NCBI RefSeq assembly: GCF_000732605.1
Contig: NZ_JPME01000012.1
Location: 62,001 to 126,000 of the forward strand
Reading direction: 5' to 3'
Length of the DNA stretch: 64,000 bases
DNA from: Lacrimispora celerecrescens
GTDB taxonomy: Bacteria; Bacillota; Clostridia; Lachnospirales; Lachnospiraceae
Made by a program: the position numbers and the translations under genes. A model generated the notes under the pieces. The model had not been told where the DNA came from. It saw only the letters and a program-made list of their open reading frames with translations, and did not search any database. This document shows positions 55,718 to 63,126 of the stretch, piece by piece (the first letter of the stretch is position 1; every line of letters starts with the position of its first letter).

Positions 55718-56044
55718 ATGTCAGAGAAAGAACAGGATTGGGAAATTTCCGAGGATTATTACAACAGCAGAGAAGATAAAAAAAGCCTGTCTCTGGAAGA
55801 TTTTATCTCGGAGTCAGATAAACATGCGGCTGGCCTTGAGCCTTTCGGTCAATCGGATGAATTGTTGAGAAAGACAATAGCAGATGTCCATCAAGTGCTG
55901 GCACTGTCTCAGGAAGGAAAGAATAATGCGGAGATCGCTTCCATTACGGGCCTTCAGGAGAAGTATGTTTATGATATACAGGTATGTGCCCAGGGATTCA
56001 GGGAGGATGACGAGATTGCCGTAGCTCATCTGGTACTGGGATAA
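55718..56044 (+). CDS. Hypothetical protein with a helix-turn-helix-like C-terminus
   Basis: A 108-residue acidic soluble protein (SEKEQDWEISEDYYN at the start). The C-terminal half, LALSQEGKNNAEIASITGLQ then KYVYDIQVCAQGF, looks like a small helix-turn-helix in which NAEIASITGL is the first helix and turn. I do not recognise the family. ATG 55718 has AAAGGAG upstream; the in-frame open stretch back to 55622 is repeat sequence. It is 15 nt from the next gene and probably co-transcribed. Confidence 0.7.
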   Translation: MSEKEQDWEISEDYYNSREDKKSLSLEDFISESDKHAAGLEPFGQSDELLRKTIADVHQVLALSQEGKNNAEIASITGLQEKYVYDIQVCAQGFREDDEIAVAHLVLG

Positions 56045-56059
56045 AGGAGGGATTTTGGG

Positions 56060-57121
56060 ATGACGAAAAAGATTTGTCCGATTTGTGATCTTCCGGTAAA
56101 TGAGGCGAATTACTGTCCGCGGTGCAGGAAGATAGTTCGACAGCCTATTTTGTGGAAGGCAGATTATTATCTTAATGAGAGACGCCCGGATTATAACAGC
56201 CATAATACTCATAAGGCAGCTGAAGCGGGAAATTCTCAGAAAAAGAATGTGCAGGGACCGGTAGGGCGAAAAAGTACGGCTGGTAGGCCGGTAATTCCAA
56301 GGCAAAATGTGGGGAGACCTTCTCCTATGCCTGCCGACGGCCATAATCCGCCACAGCCTTCCCGGCCGGGCCAGGAAAAAGGAAGGAAGAATTCCACTGT
56401 GCCTGTGGTGATATCCATTGCTCTGTTTGTACTTATAAATGCAGTACCAAGGATCATTGGATCGGTAAACAGAGTCGTAACGGATGAAAAGAGTAGCTAT
56501 GAGACAGCGGTTCCCTATGATGATTCCGGTTTTGTTGAGCTTGAAGAAGAGGACGTAAAGGCAGCTGGGGTATCCTGTACCGGCTATGACCACTTTCCCC
56601 TTGACGGAAGGCAGGTTGCTGCTTCTATGGGGCAGTTTTTTAACGAAACCAACTATGGTTATGAGATAGAAGAGGGGGTTGTTTATTCGGATAATTATCA
56701 GTTTGAAGAGGAGGGTGGCCCGATCTCCTATTATGAGACCGTGGAAAGCTACTCTTTTGAGGATGAGACAACCAGCCAGCTGGATCCGGACGATGAAAAT
56801 TACGTATACCAGTATGTAGATATTAATTATGATACTGCTACCGGAGAACTTCATGATTATATTTCTTCCCTGAAAGATCGGGAAAATTCCCTTGTCTTTT
56901 TGGAAGAGTTTTTAAGGCTTGTAGAAACAGAGGCAGGTATTCCTCAGGAAGAAAGCAGCATTCCTGCTATTATGGAACAGGCTGGAGCAAGAGAATGGCC
57001 GGAAGATGGTACATTCATTACAGAGGGGCTGTTTGACATTAACCTTTATCTTACAAAGGATGGGGTCAGGATTTACGTTTCTTACAGCAATCCTAAAGTG
57101 ATGGAAAGTCAGGAAACGTAA
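56060..57121 (+). CDS. Zinc-ribbon membrane protein of unknown function
   Basis: A 353-residue protein: N-terminal zinc ribbon (CPICDLPVNEANYCPRC, two CxxC knuckles, residues 6-22), a basic, Pro/Gly/Asn-rich linker, one membrane helix (about 114-131, VPVVISIALFVLINAVP) and an acidic exterior domain of about 210 residues rich in Tyr, Glu and Asp. Zinc-ribbon plus single helix is common among Gram-positive envelope proteins whose function is unknown. GGAGGG precedes the ATG. Pairing with the helix-turn-helix-like gene suggests a common role, which cannot be named. Confidence 0.75.
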   Translation: MTKKICPICDLPVNEANYCPRCRKIVRQPILWKADYYLNERRPDYNSHNTHKAAEAGNSQKKNVQGPVGRKSTAGRPVIPRQNVGRPSPMPADGHNPPQPSRPGQEKGRKNSTVPVVISIALFVLINAVPRIIGSVNRVVTDEKSSYETAVPYDDSGFVELEEEDVKAAGVSCTGYDHFPLDGRQVAASMGQFFNETNYGYEIEEGVVYSDNYQFEEEGGPISYYETVESYSFEDETTSQLDPDDENYVYQYVDINYDTATGELHDYISSLKDRENSLVFLEEFLRLVETEAGIPQEESSIPAIMEQAGAREWPEDGTFITEGLFDINLYLTKDGVRIYVSYSNPKVMESQET

Positions 57122-57215
57122 GCAGGATCTCTTGCGGGATACAATTTTTTATGATAAAGTGTTAAATAAAAAAAGTGCATGGGCAATTTGAAACAAAAGA
57201 TAGGAGACAGACAGC

Positions 57216-58073
57216 ATGAAGATTAAAGATATATTGAGTCAGGGAAAGCCAACCCTATCCTTTGAAGTGTTTCCTCCCAAAACAGAAGATAAATATGAGT
57301 CGGTGGAACTGGCTGCGTCAGAGATCGCAAAGCTGAAACCGGCTTTTATGAGCGTCACTTACGGAGCAGGCGGAGGAACCAGCCAATATACCGTTGATAT
57401 CGCCTCTGCTCTCCATCACCAGCATCATGTGACGGCTCTGGCTCATTTAACCTGTGTATCCTCCACCAAAGAAAAGGTACACCAGGTTCTTGGTGAACTG
57501 AAAGAGGCTGGAATTGAAAATGTACTTGCTCTCAGAGGAGATATGCCTACCAATGCTCCTGCGAAAAAGGAATACCATTACGCTTCTGAGCTGATCAGGG
57601 AGATAAAGGAAGCCGGGGATTTCTGCATAGGCGCGGCCTGCTATCCGGAAGGCCATGTGGAATCAGCCAACAAGATCATTGATATGGATTATTTAAAACA
57701 AAAGGTGGAAGCAGGATGTGATTTCGTTACCACCCAGATGTTTTTTGACAATAACATTTTATACAATTATTTATACCGCATCCGGGAAAAAGGAATCACG
57801 GTTCCGGTCGTTGCGGGAATTATGCCTGTCACCAATGTTAAGCAGATTATCCGAAGCTGCCAGCTGTCAGGTACCTATCTGCCTTCCCGTTTTAAGGCCA
57901 TCGTGGACAGGTTCGGAGACAATCCGGCAGCTATGAAACAGGCGGGAATCGCTTATGCCACAGAACAGATCATTGACCTTATCGCCAACGGAGTGAATGC
58001 CATCCATGTTTATTCCATGAATAAGCTGGATGTGGCGTTAAAAATCAAGGAGAACCTTTCCGAGATATTGTGA
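57216..58073 (+). CDS. metF: Methylenetetrahydrofolate reductase
   Basis: Reduces 5,10-methylene-THF to 5-methyl-THF, the methyl donor for MetH. The 285-residue TIM-barrel flavoprotein has FEVFPPKTEDKYE (catalytic Glu), MSVTYGAGGGTS, ALRGDMP and CDFVTTQMFFDN. All features are of the bacterial MetF form. TAGGAG precedes the ATG. It leads the folate/methionine group metF, activation domain, metH. No SAM riboswitch was seen in the 94 nt before it. Confidence 0.95.
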   Translation: MKIKDILSQGKPTLSFEVFPPKTEDKYESVELAASEIAKLKPAFMSVTYGAGGGTSQYTVDIASALHHQHHVTALAHLTCVSSTKEKVHQVLGELKEAGIENVLALRGDMPTNAPAKKEYHYASELIREIKEAGDFCIGAACYPEGHVESANKIIDMDYLKQKVEAGCDFVTTQMFFDNNILYNYLYRIREKGITVPVVAGIMPVTNVKQIIRSCQLSGTYLPSRFKAIVDRFGDNPAAMKQAGIAYATEQIIDLIANGVNAIHVYSMNKLDVALKIKENLSEIL

Positions 58074-58085
58074 TTCTTTTAACCA

Positions 58086-58119
58086 GGGTCCGGCTCCTTT
58101 ATATAAAAGGTCCGGACCC
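58086..58119 (+). terminator. Hairpin between metF and the activation-domain gene
   Basis: GGGTCCGG (58086-58093) pairs with CCGGACCC (58112-58119), with an inner CCTTT/AAAGG. No T run follows, so it is probably an mRNA-stabilising or attenuating hairpin rather than a full stop. Confidence 0.5.
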
Positions 58120-58149
58120 ATTTAACTTGATAAAAACGGAGGTACAGCA

Positions 58150-58794
58150 ATGGAAATCAGCCGAGGGGAGATCCGGCGGTATTTAGGATACGGGAAAAAT
58201 GAAGGCGATGAAGCTGTAAATAACCTGATTGAGGAATGTATCGGGGAACTAGTGGCGGCAGCATCTCCCAAAAGCATAAGCCGGGTATATCCCCTTAAGC
58301 TGCTTTCTGATGACTGGATCAATTTTACAGTATTTAAGACTAGAAGCCGAAATTTAAGCCGGAATTTACAGGATTGTGAACAGGTGATCCTATTTGCCGC
58401 TACATTAGGCGCAGGGGTGGATGTGCTGTTGCATAAATATACAAAACTGCAGATGAGCAAGGCGGTCACCATGCAGGCGGCAGCCACCGCCATGATTGAG
58501 GAATATTGCGATGAAGAGAACCGGAAACTGAAGGAGGAATATGAGGACAGGGAACTGTACTTAAGGCCCAGGTTCAGCCCGGGCTACGGAGATTTTCCTT
58601 TGGAGTGCCAGAAGGATATTACGACAGTTTTGGAAACACCCAAAAGGATTGGTATCATGTTGACGGACAGCCTTCTCATGACTCCTTCCAAGTCCGTCAC
58701 TGCGGTGATGGGAATCAGCGGAAAGCCTTACCGCTGTGAGATAAAGGGATGTGAATCTTGCGGAAAAGCGGACTGTGCATACCGGAGAGATTAG
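58150..58794 (+). CDS. Stand-alone methionine synthase activation-domain protein
   Basis: A 214-residue protein matching the C-terminal SAM-binding reactivation domain of MetH, with VTMQAAATAMIEEYCDE and the signature RPRFSPGYGDFPL. In E. coli this domain is part of MetH and re-methylates oxidised cob(II)alamin with SAM; here it is a separate gene directly before a MetH that lacks it, so it should act in trans. The C-terminus has four extra cysteines (CEIKGCESCGKADC), a possible metal or Fe-S site not typical of the E. coli domain. CGGAGG precedes the ATG. Confidence 0.9.
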   Translation: MEISRGEIRRYLGYGKNEGDEAVNNLIEECIGELVAAASPKSISRVYPLKLLSDDWINFTVFKTRSRNLSRNLQDCEQVILFAATLGAGVDVLLHKYTKLQMSKAVTMQAAATAMIEEYCDEENRKLKEEYEDRELYLRPRFSPGYGDFPLECQKDITTVLETPKRIGIMLTDSLLMTPSKSVTAVMGISGKPYRCEIKGCESCGKADCAYRRD

Positions 58795-58821
58795 AAGATA
58801 CGAACGCAGATGGAGGAATGT

Positions 58822-61263
58822 ATGGCAGTGATTTTAGAAGAGATAAATAAGAGGAAGGTATTTTTTGACGGCGGAACAGGAAGCCTTTTACAGGCAAATG
58901 GCCTTGAACCGGGAGAACTGCCGGAAACATGGAATGTAAAGCATCCGGATATTATTACGAAGCTTCACCGTGATTATCTGGAAGCAGGTGCGGACATCAT
59001 AAAGACAAATACCTTTGGAGCCAATGGGTTGAAATTTTATAAAGGTGCGGAGTTCGATTTAGAAGAGGTAGTGACTGCAGCATTAAAAAATGCCAGGAAT
59101 GCAGTGGAAACAGCTTCTTATCCGGCCGGAAAGAAAAAGGGTTACATTGCCCTTGATTTAGGCCCTACAGGAAAGCTTTTAAAGCCTTTAGGAGATCTGG
59201 CCTTTGAGGAGGCCTACAAGATGTTTTCCCAGGTAGTTAAAATCGGAGAACGAGAGGGAGCGGACCTGGTTCTCATAGAGACTATGAGCGACAGCTACGA
59301 GACTAAGGCGGCTGTGCTGGCTGCAAAGGAAAACTCCAGTCTTCCCGTATTCGTAACTACGATTTTCGATGAGAAAGGAAAGCTTTTAACCGGAGGAAAT
59401 GTGGAATCTACCGTTGCCCTTTTAGAAGGCCTGGGGGTTGATGCTCTGGGAATCAACTGCGGCCTGGGCCCGATTCAGATGAAGGGCATTTTAAAGGATA
59501 TCATGAAGGTGGTTTCCATACCGGTCATCGTTAATCCAAATGCAGGGCTTCCAAGAAGTGAAGGCGGTAAAACGGTATATGATATCGATGCAGCTGAGTT
59601 TGCGGCTGCCATGAAGGAAATTGCAGAGGAAGGGGCCTGTGTGATCGGCGGCTGCTGCGGAACCACGCCGGAACATATTGAGAAAACAGTGGCTCTTTGC
59701 AAAGACCTTCCTGTGAGACTGCCGGATAAGAAAAACCGCACCGTGATCTCTTCCTATGCACAGGCGGTTGTGATTGATAACGATCCAATTCTCATTGGGG
59801 AGAGGATCAATCCAACGGGGAAATCGAAATTCAAGCAGGCTCTTCGTGATCATAACCTGGAATATATTCTCCGTGAGGGAGTGGCTCAGCAGGATAATGG
59901 AGCACATGTCCTGGATGTGAATGTAGGACTTCCGGAAATTGATGAGCCATCCATGATGGCGGAAGTGATCGGGGAGCTCCAGAGCATCATCGATCTGCCT
60001 CTTCAGATCGATACCTCCAATATAGAGGCAATGGAACGGGCAATGAGGGTTTATAATGGTAAGCCTCTTATTAATTCCGTAAATGGAAAAAAAGAAGTGA
60101 TGGAAGCAATTTTTCCTCTGGTAAAACAGTACGGAGGCGTTGTGGTCGCTCTTGCCTTAGATGAAGACGGAATTCCGGAAACAGCAGATGGCAGGATTGC
60201 TGTTGCAAAGAAAATCTACGATAAAGCCGCGGAATATGGAATTGAAAAGAAAGACATTATTATAGATGCCCTTTGCATGACTGTCAGTTCTGACAGCCGG
60301 GGTGCTCTGACGACCCTTGAAACCTTAAGGCGGGTCCGGGATGAGCTTGGTGGAAGAACCATACTGGGCGTTTCCAACATTTCCTTTGGGCTCCCACAGA
60401 GAGAAATTATCAATGCCGCCTTTTTCACAATGGCCCTTCAAAACGGCCTAAGTGCGGCTATCATAAACCCCAATTCAGAAGCAATGATGCGTTCCTATTA
60501 CAGTTTCCGGACTCTTGCGGACCTGGATCCTCAGTGCAGCGGTTACATCTCAGTGTACAGCGGCCAGGTGGCTACCCTTGGTGAGACAGTGAGACAGGGA
60601 ACCTCTTCTTTATCTGGAGGCATTTCCGGAGGGGAGATGTCTCTGTCAGAAAGCATTGCCAAAGGCCTTAAGGACCGGGCATATGCCGCAGTGACAGAGC
60701 TTTTAAGGGAGCAGGAGCCTTTAACCATTATCAATGGACAAATGATCCCAGCACTGGACCGGGTAGGGAAAGGCTTTGAAAATGGAACCGTATTCCTTCC
60801 GCAGCTTCTGATGAGTGCGGAAGCGGCCAAGGCAGCCTTTGAGGTCATAAAAGAGAAGATGGCTGAAGGCGGCGTGGCACAAGAGAAAAAAGGGACGATT
60901 ATCCTGGCTACGGTCAAAGGTGATATTCACGATATCGGAAAAAATATCGTCAAGGTACTCCTGGAAAACTACGGCTATGACGTCATTGACTTAGGAAAAG
61001 ACGTACCACCGGAAAAGATCGTGGAAACCGCAGTGAAAGATGAAGTGAAGCTGGTAGGTTTAAGCGCACTCATGACCACCACCGTTCCAAGTATGGAAGA
61101 GACCATTAAGCAGCTTAGAGAGGCTGCCCCTTATGTGAAGGTAATGGTAGGAGGCGCAGTGCTTACAGAAGGGTATGCAAAGACTATTGGTGCGGATCAG
61201 TACTGTAGGGATGCTATGGCTTCTGTGAATTATGCAGAGGGAATATTTCAGGCGTTAGATTGA
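58822..61263 (+). CDS. metH: Cobalamin-dependent methionine synthase without activation domain
   Basis: Transfers the methyl group of 5-methyl-THF to homocysteine via cobalamin. The 813-residue protein has the homocysteine domain (FFDGGTGSLLQANG, zinc ligands in GINCGLGP and GGCCGTTPEH), the pterin domain (GERINPTGKSKFKQAL) and the cobalamin cap and Rossmann domain with DIHDIGKNIVKVLLENYG (the cobalt-ligating His of DxHxxG). It ends there, about 330 residues shorter than E. coli MetH; the missing activation domain is encoded just upstream. ATG 58822 has GGAGG 5 nt upstream; ATG 58810 overlaps it. Confidence 0.95.
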   Translation: MAVILEEINKRKVFFDGGTGSLLQANGLEPGELPETWNVKHPDIITKLHRDYLEAGADIIKTNTFGANGLKFYKGAEFDLEEVVTAALKNARNAVETASYPAGKKKGYIALDLGPTGKLLKPLGDLAFEEAYKMFSQVVKIGEREGADLVLIETMSDSYETKAAVLAAKENSSLPVFVTTIFDEKGKLLTGGNVESTVALLEGLGVDALGINCGLGPIQMKGILKDIMKVVSIPVIVNPNAGLPRSEGGKTVYDIDAAEFAAAMKEIAEEGACVIGGCCGTTPEHIEKTVALCKDLPVRLPDKKNRTVISSYAQAVVIDNDPILIGERINPTGKSKFKQALRDHNLEYILREGVAQQDNGAHVLDVNVGLPEIDEPSMMAEVIGELQSIIDLPLQIDTSNIEAMERAMRVYNGKPLINSVNGKKEVMEAIFPLVKQYGGVVVALALDEDGIPETADGRIAVAKKIYDKAAEYGIEKKDIIIDALCMTVSSDSRGALTTLETLRRVRDELGGRTILGVSNISFGLPQREIINAAFFTMALQNGLSAAIINPNSEAMMRSYYSFRTLADLDPQCSGYISVYSGQVATLGETVRQGTSSLSGGISGGEMSLSESIAKGLKDRAYAAVTELLREQEPLTIINGQMIPALDRVGKGFENGTVFLPQLLMSAEAAKAAFEVIKEKMAEGGVAQEKKGTIILATVKGDIHDIGKNIVKVLLENYGYDVIDLGKDVPPEKIVETAVKDEVKLVGLSALMTTTVPSMEETIKQLREAAPYVKVMVGGAVLTEGYAKTIGADQYCRDAMASVNYAEGIFQALD

Positions 61264-61287
61264 CAAAAATGGTACGAATGGTATAAT
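61260..61287 (+). promoter_or_regulatory. trpS promoter
   Basis: TTGACA (61260-61265), 16-nt spacer, TATAAT (61282-61287), overlapping the metH stop. It places element R3 in the trpS 5' leader. Confidence 0.75.
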
Positions 61288-61294
61288 ATCCACG

Positions 61295-61434
61295 AAAGCA
61301 ATGAGTAGTGCGAAACAGGGCATGAAAAGATTTTCGTTGTGCTTGCACATAAGAAAATCTTTTCATGGCTTGTTTCATAGGGCGAATGCCCGTGAGCGAA
61401 CGAATCCTACGGATTCGTTCGCTGCACTACGGAT
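61295..61434 (+). repeat. Structured intergenic element R3
   Basis: Parts: AAAGCAATGA (61295-61304); outer stem GTAGTGC (61305-61311) with GCACTAC (61424-61430); hairpin 1 of about 24 bp (61312-61335 with 61353-61376, inner GTGC/GCAC); core ATAGGGCGAATGCCCGT (61377-61393), identical to R2; hairpin 2, a perfect 13-bp stem (61395-61407 with 61411-61423). The arms share no sequence with R2. No T-box features (specifier loop, TGGNACCGCG bulge) are present, although it precedes a tRNA-synthetase gene. Confidence 0.8.
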
Positions 61435-61463
61435 TTACGATACAAAACATCTGGAGGTACAAA

Positions 61464-62555
61464 ATGGGAAAGATTATTTTAACAGGAGACCGGCCCACCG
61501 GGAAGCTCCATATCGGCCACTACGTTGGTTCATTAAAACGCAGGGTAGAGCTGCAGAATTCCGGTGAATTTGACGAGATATTCATCATGATAGCGGATGC
61601 CCAGGCTCTCACGGACAATTCCGATAATCCCGAAAAAGTCCGTCAAAATATCATTGAGGTTGCGCTGGATTACCTTTCCTGCGGTCTGGACCCGAAGAAA
61701 TGCACCCTTTTCATCCAGTCTCAGATCCCAGAGCTTACGGAACTATCCTTTTACTATATGAACCTGGTAACCGTATCCAGGCTGCAGCGGAATCCTACGG
61801 TAAAATCTGAGATCGCCATGAGAAACTTTGAAACCAGCATTCCAGTAGGCTTCTTCACCTATCCGATCAGCCAGGCAGCTGACATTACAGCGTTCCAGGC
61901 CACCACAGTGCCCGTAGGCGAGGACCAGGAGCCCATGATCGAGCAGACAAGGGAAATAGTGCGTAAGTTTAATTCTGTCTACGGCGAAGCTCTTGTAGAA
62001 CCAGAAATTCTGCTTCCTAACAATAAAGCCTGCTTACGTCTTCCAGGAACCGACGGAAAAGCCAAGATGAGTAAATCCCTTGGAAACTGCATCTATTTAT
62101 CCGATCCGGAAGATGAAGTAAAGAAAAAGGTCATGAGCATGTATACAGACCCGAACCACATCCAGGTTTCCGACCCAGGAGAGGTGGAAGGAAACACAGT
62201 GTTCACCTACCTTGATGCGTTCTGCAAAGACGAAGATTTTGAAAAGTATCTGCCAGATTATAAAAATCTTGACGAGCTTAAAGACCACTACAGGCGAGGC
62301 GGTTTAGGCGATGTAAAAGTAAAGCGGTTCTTAAACAGCATCCTTCAGGAAGAATTAGAGCCGATCCGCAGAAGAAGAAAAGAATACGAAGCCAACATTC
62401 CTTACGTATACCAGATATTAAAAGAAGGAAGCGATAAGGCAGAGGCAATGGCAGCCCGGACCCTAAAGGGCGTAAAAGAAGCCATGAAGATCAATTATTT
62501 TGATGATCTGGAGTACATTGAAGAGCAGGCAAGGAAGTATAAGAGCCAGGAATAG
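61464..62555 (+). CDS. trpS: Tryptophanyl-tRNA synthetase
   Basis: Charges tRNA-Trp. The 363-residue class I synthetase has the HIGH motif in [10 protein letters not shown] near residue 13 and KMSKS in [11 protein letters not shown]. The N-terminal [13 protein letters not shown] is that of the family. ATG 61464 has TGGAGG 6-7 nt upstream; the in-frame stretch back to 61365 runs through element R3 and is not coding. The leader carries R3 instead of a T-box. Confidence 0.95.
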   Translation: MGKIILTGDRPTGKLHIGHYVGSLKRRVELQNSGEFDEIFIMIADAQALTDNSDNPEKVRQNIIEVALDYLSCGLDPKKCTLFIQSQIPELTELSFYYMNLVTVSRLQRNPTVKSEIAMRNFETSIPVGFFTYPISQAADITAFQATTVPVGEDQEPMIEQTREIVRKFNSVYGEALVEPEILLPNNKACLRLPGTDGKAKMSKSLGNCIYLSDPEDEVKKKVMSMYTDPNHIQVSDPGEVEGNTVFTYLDAFCKDEDFEKYLPDYKNLDELKDHYRRGGLGDVKVKRFLNSILQEELEPIRRRRKEYEANIPYVYQILKEGSDKAEAMAARTLKGVKEAMKINYFDDLEYIEEQARKYKSQE

Positions 62556-62563
62556 GGGCATAT

Positions 62564-62806
62564 ATGAAGATTATTTCTATCACCGAGATCTTACAATGCA
62601 ACGAATTGATTAAAAGCAAGGGCCTGGAATTCAAGATCCATTTAAGGGACGCCTGCGGGAAACAGTCCTGTTGGATCGAAGCATTCCATGAACCAACCAG
62701 CAGCGCACAATGGGAGGAGCTTTACAAGGCTCTGGAGGAGTTTTTTAGCAACCTCCGATTCAAGCTGGAATATGGAGAAAATAAAACAGACTTCTGGCTA
62801 TTATGA
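62564..62806 (+). CDS. Small RDAC-motif protein
   Basis: An 80-residue soluble protein with the stretch RDACGKQSCWIEAF. A small family in Firmicutes is known by its RDAC motif; function is unknown. Two cysteines five residues apart (in ACGKQSC) could be redox-active or bind metal, which is only a guess. It starts 8 nt after trpS and is closed by a terminator, so it is the last gene of that unit. Confidence 0.7.
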   Translation: MKIISITEILQCNELIKSKGLEFKIHLRDACGKQSCWIEAFHEPTSSAQWEELYKALEEFFSNLRFKLEYGENKTDFWLL

Positions 62807-62819
62807 AGTCTGACATAAC

Positions 62820-62883
62820 GCCGGTAAAGTACAAAATAAAGCTAATTCTCTGCTTATTCATTGTACCTTACCGGCTTTTTCTC
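62820..62883 (+). terminator. Terminator after trpS and the RDAC gene
   Basis: GCCGGTAAAGTACAA (62820-62834) pairs with TTGTACCTTACCGGC (62861-62875, one mismatch), then TTTTTCT. Confidence 0.85.
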
Positions 62884-63041
62884 CCCCCAAAACAAGACTC
62901 CCCAAATAAGCCAATAAATTTTTTGGTCAACTCCCACACAAAATAAGTAAAATTAATTACTTGCCTTTAATATATTAACTACACTAATAAATAAAATTAA
63001 AATAAATAATGAATAAACCATTAAAATTCTATTAAATTTTC

Positions 63042-63070
63042 TTGAAGAAATATAAAGAACCAGTTATAAT
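63042..63070 (+). promoter_or_regulatory. Promoter of the purine permease gene
   Basis: TTGAAG (63042-63047), 17-nt spacer, TATAAT (63065-63070). The 150 nt before it (62885-63040) are very A/T-rich and hold nothing I recognise. The leader of about 50 nt has a small GAAAC/GTTTC hairpin but no purine-riboswitch core. Confidence 0.7.
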
Positions 63071-63126
63071 GAAGTGGTAGCTAAGAAACGAGTTTCTCTC
63101 AAAAAAATTTGAAAAGGAGTTTTACC

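Noticed and set aside
55814-56854. 346-codon open frame on the minus strand
   Set aside because: It is fully antisense to two genes with good ribosome sites, has a low-complexity basic composition and no start signal; a mirror of the codon bias of the + strand genes.
57122-57215. SAM or cobalamin riboswitch before metF
   Set aside because: The 94-nt gap lacks the conserved cores and is too short for a cobalamin riboswitch.
61295-61434. T-box riboswitch before trpS
   Set aside because: No specifier loop, no T-box bulge sequence and no terminator/antiterminator pair; the same structure precedes ftsW.
63071-63126. Purine or PreQ1 riboswitch before the purine permease
   Set aside because: Only a small GAAAC/GTTTC hairpin is present; none of the conserved loop sequences are found.
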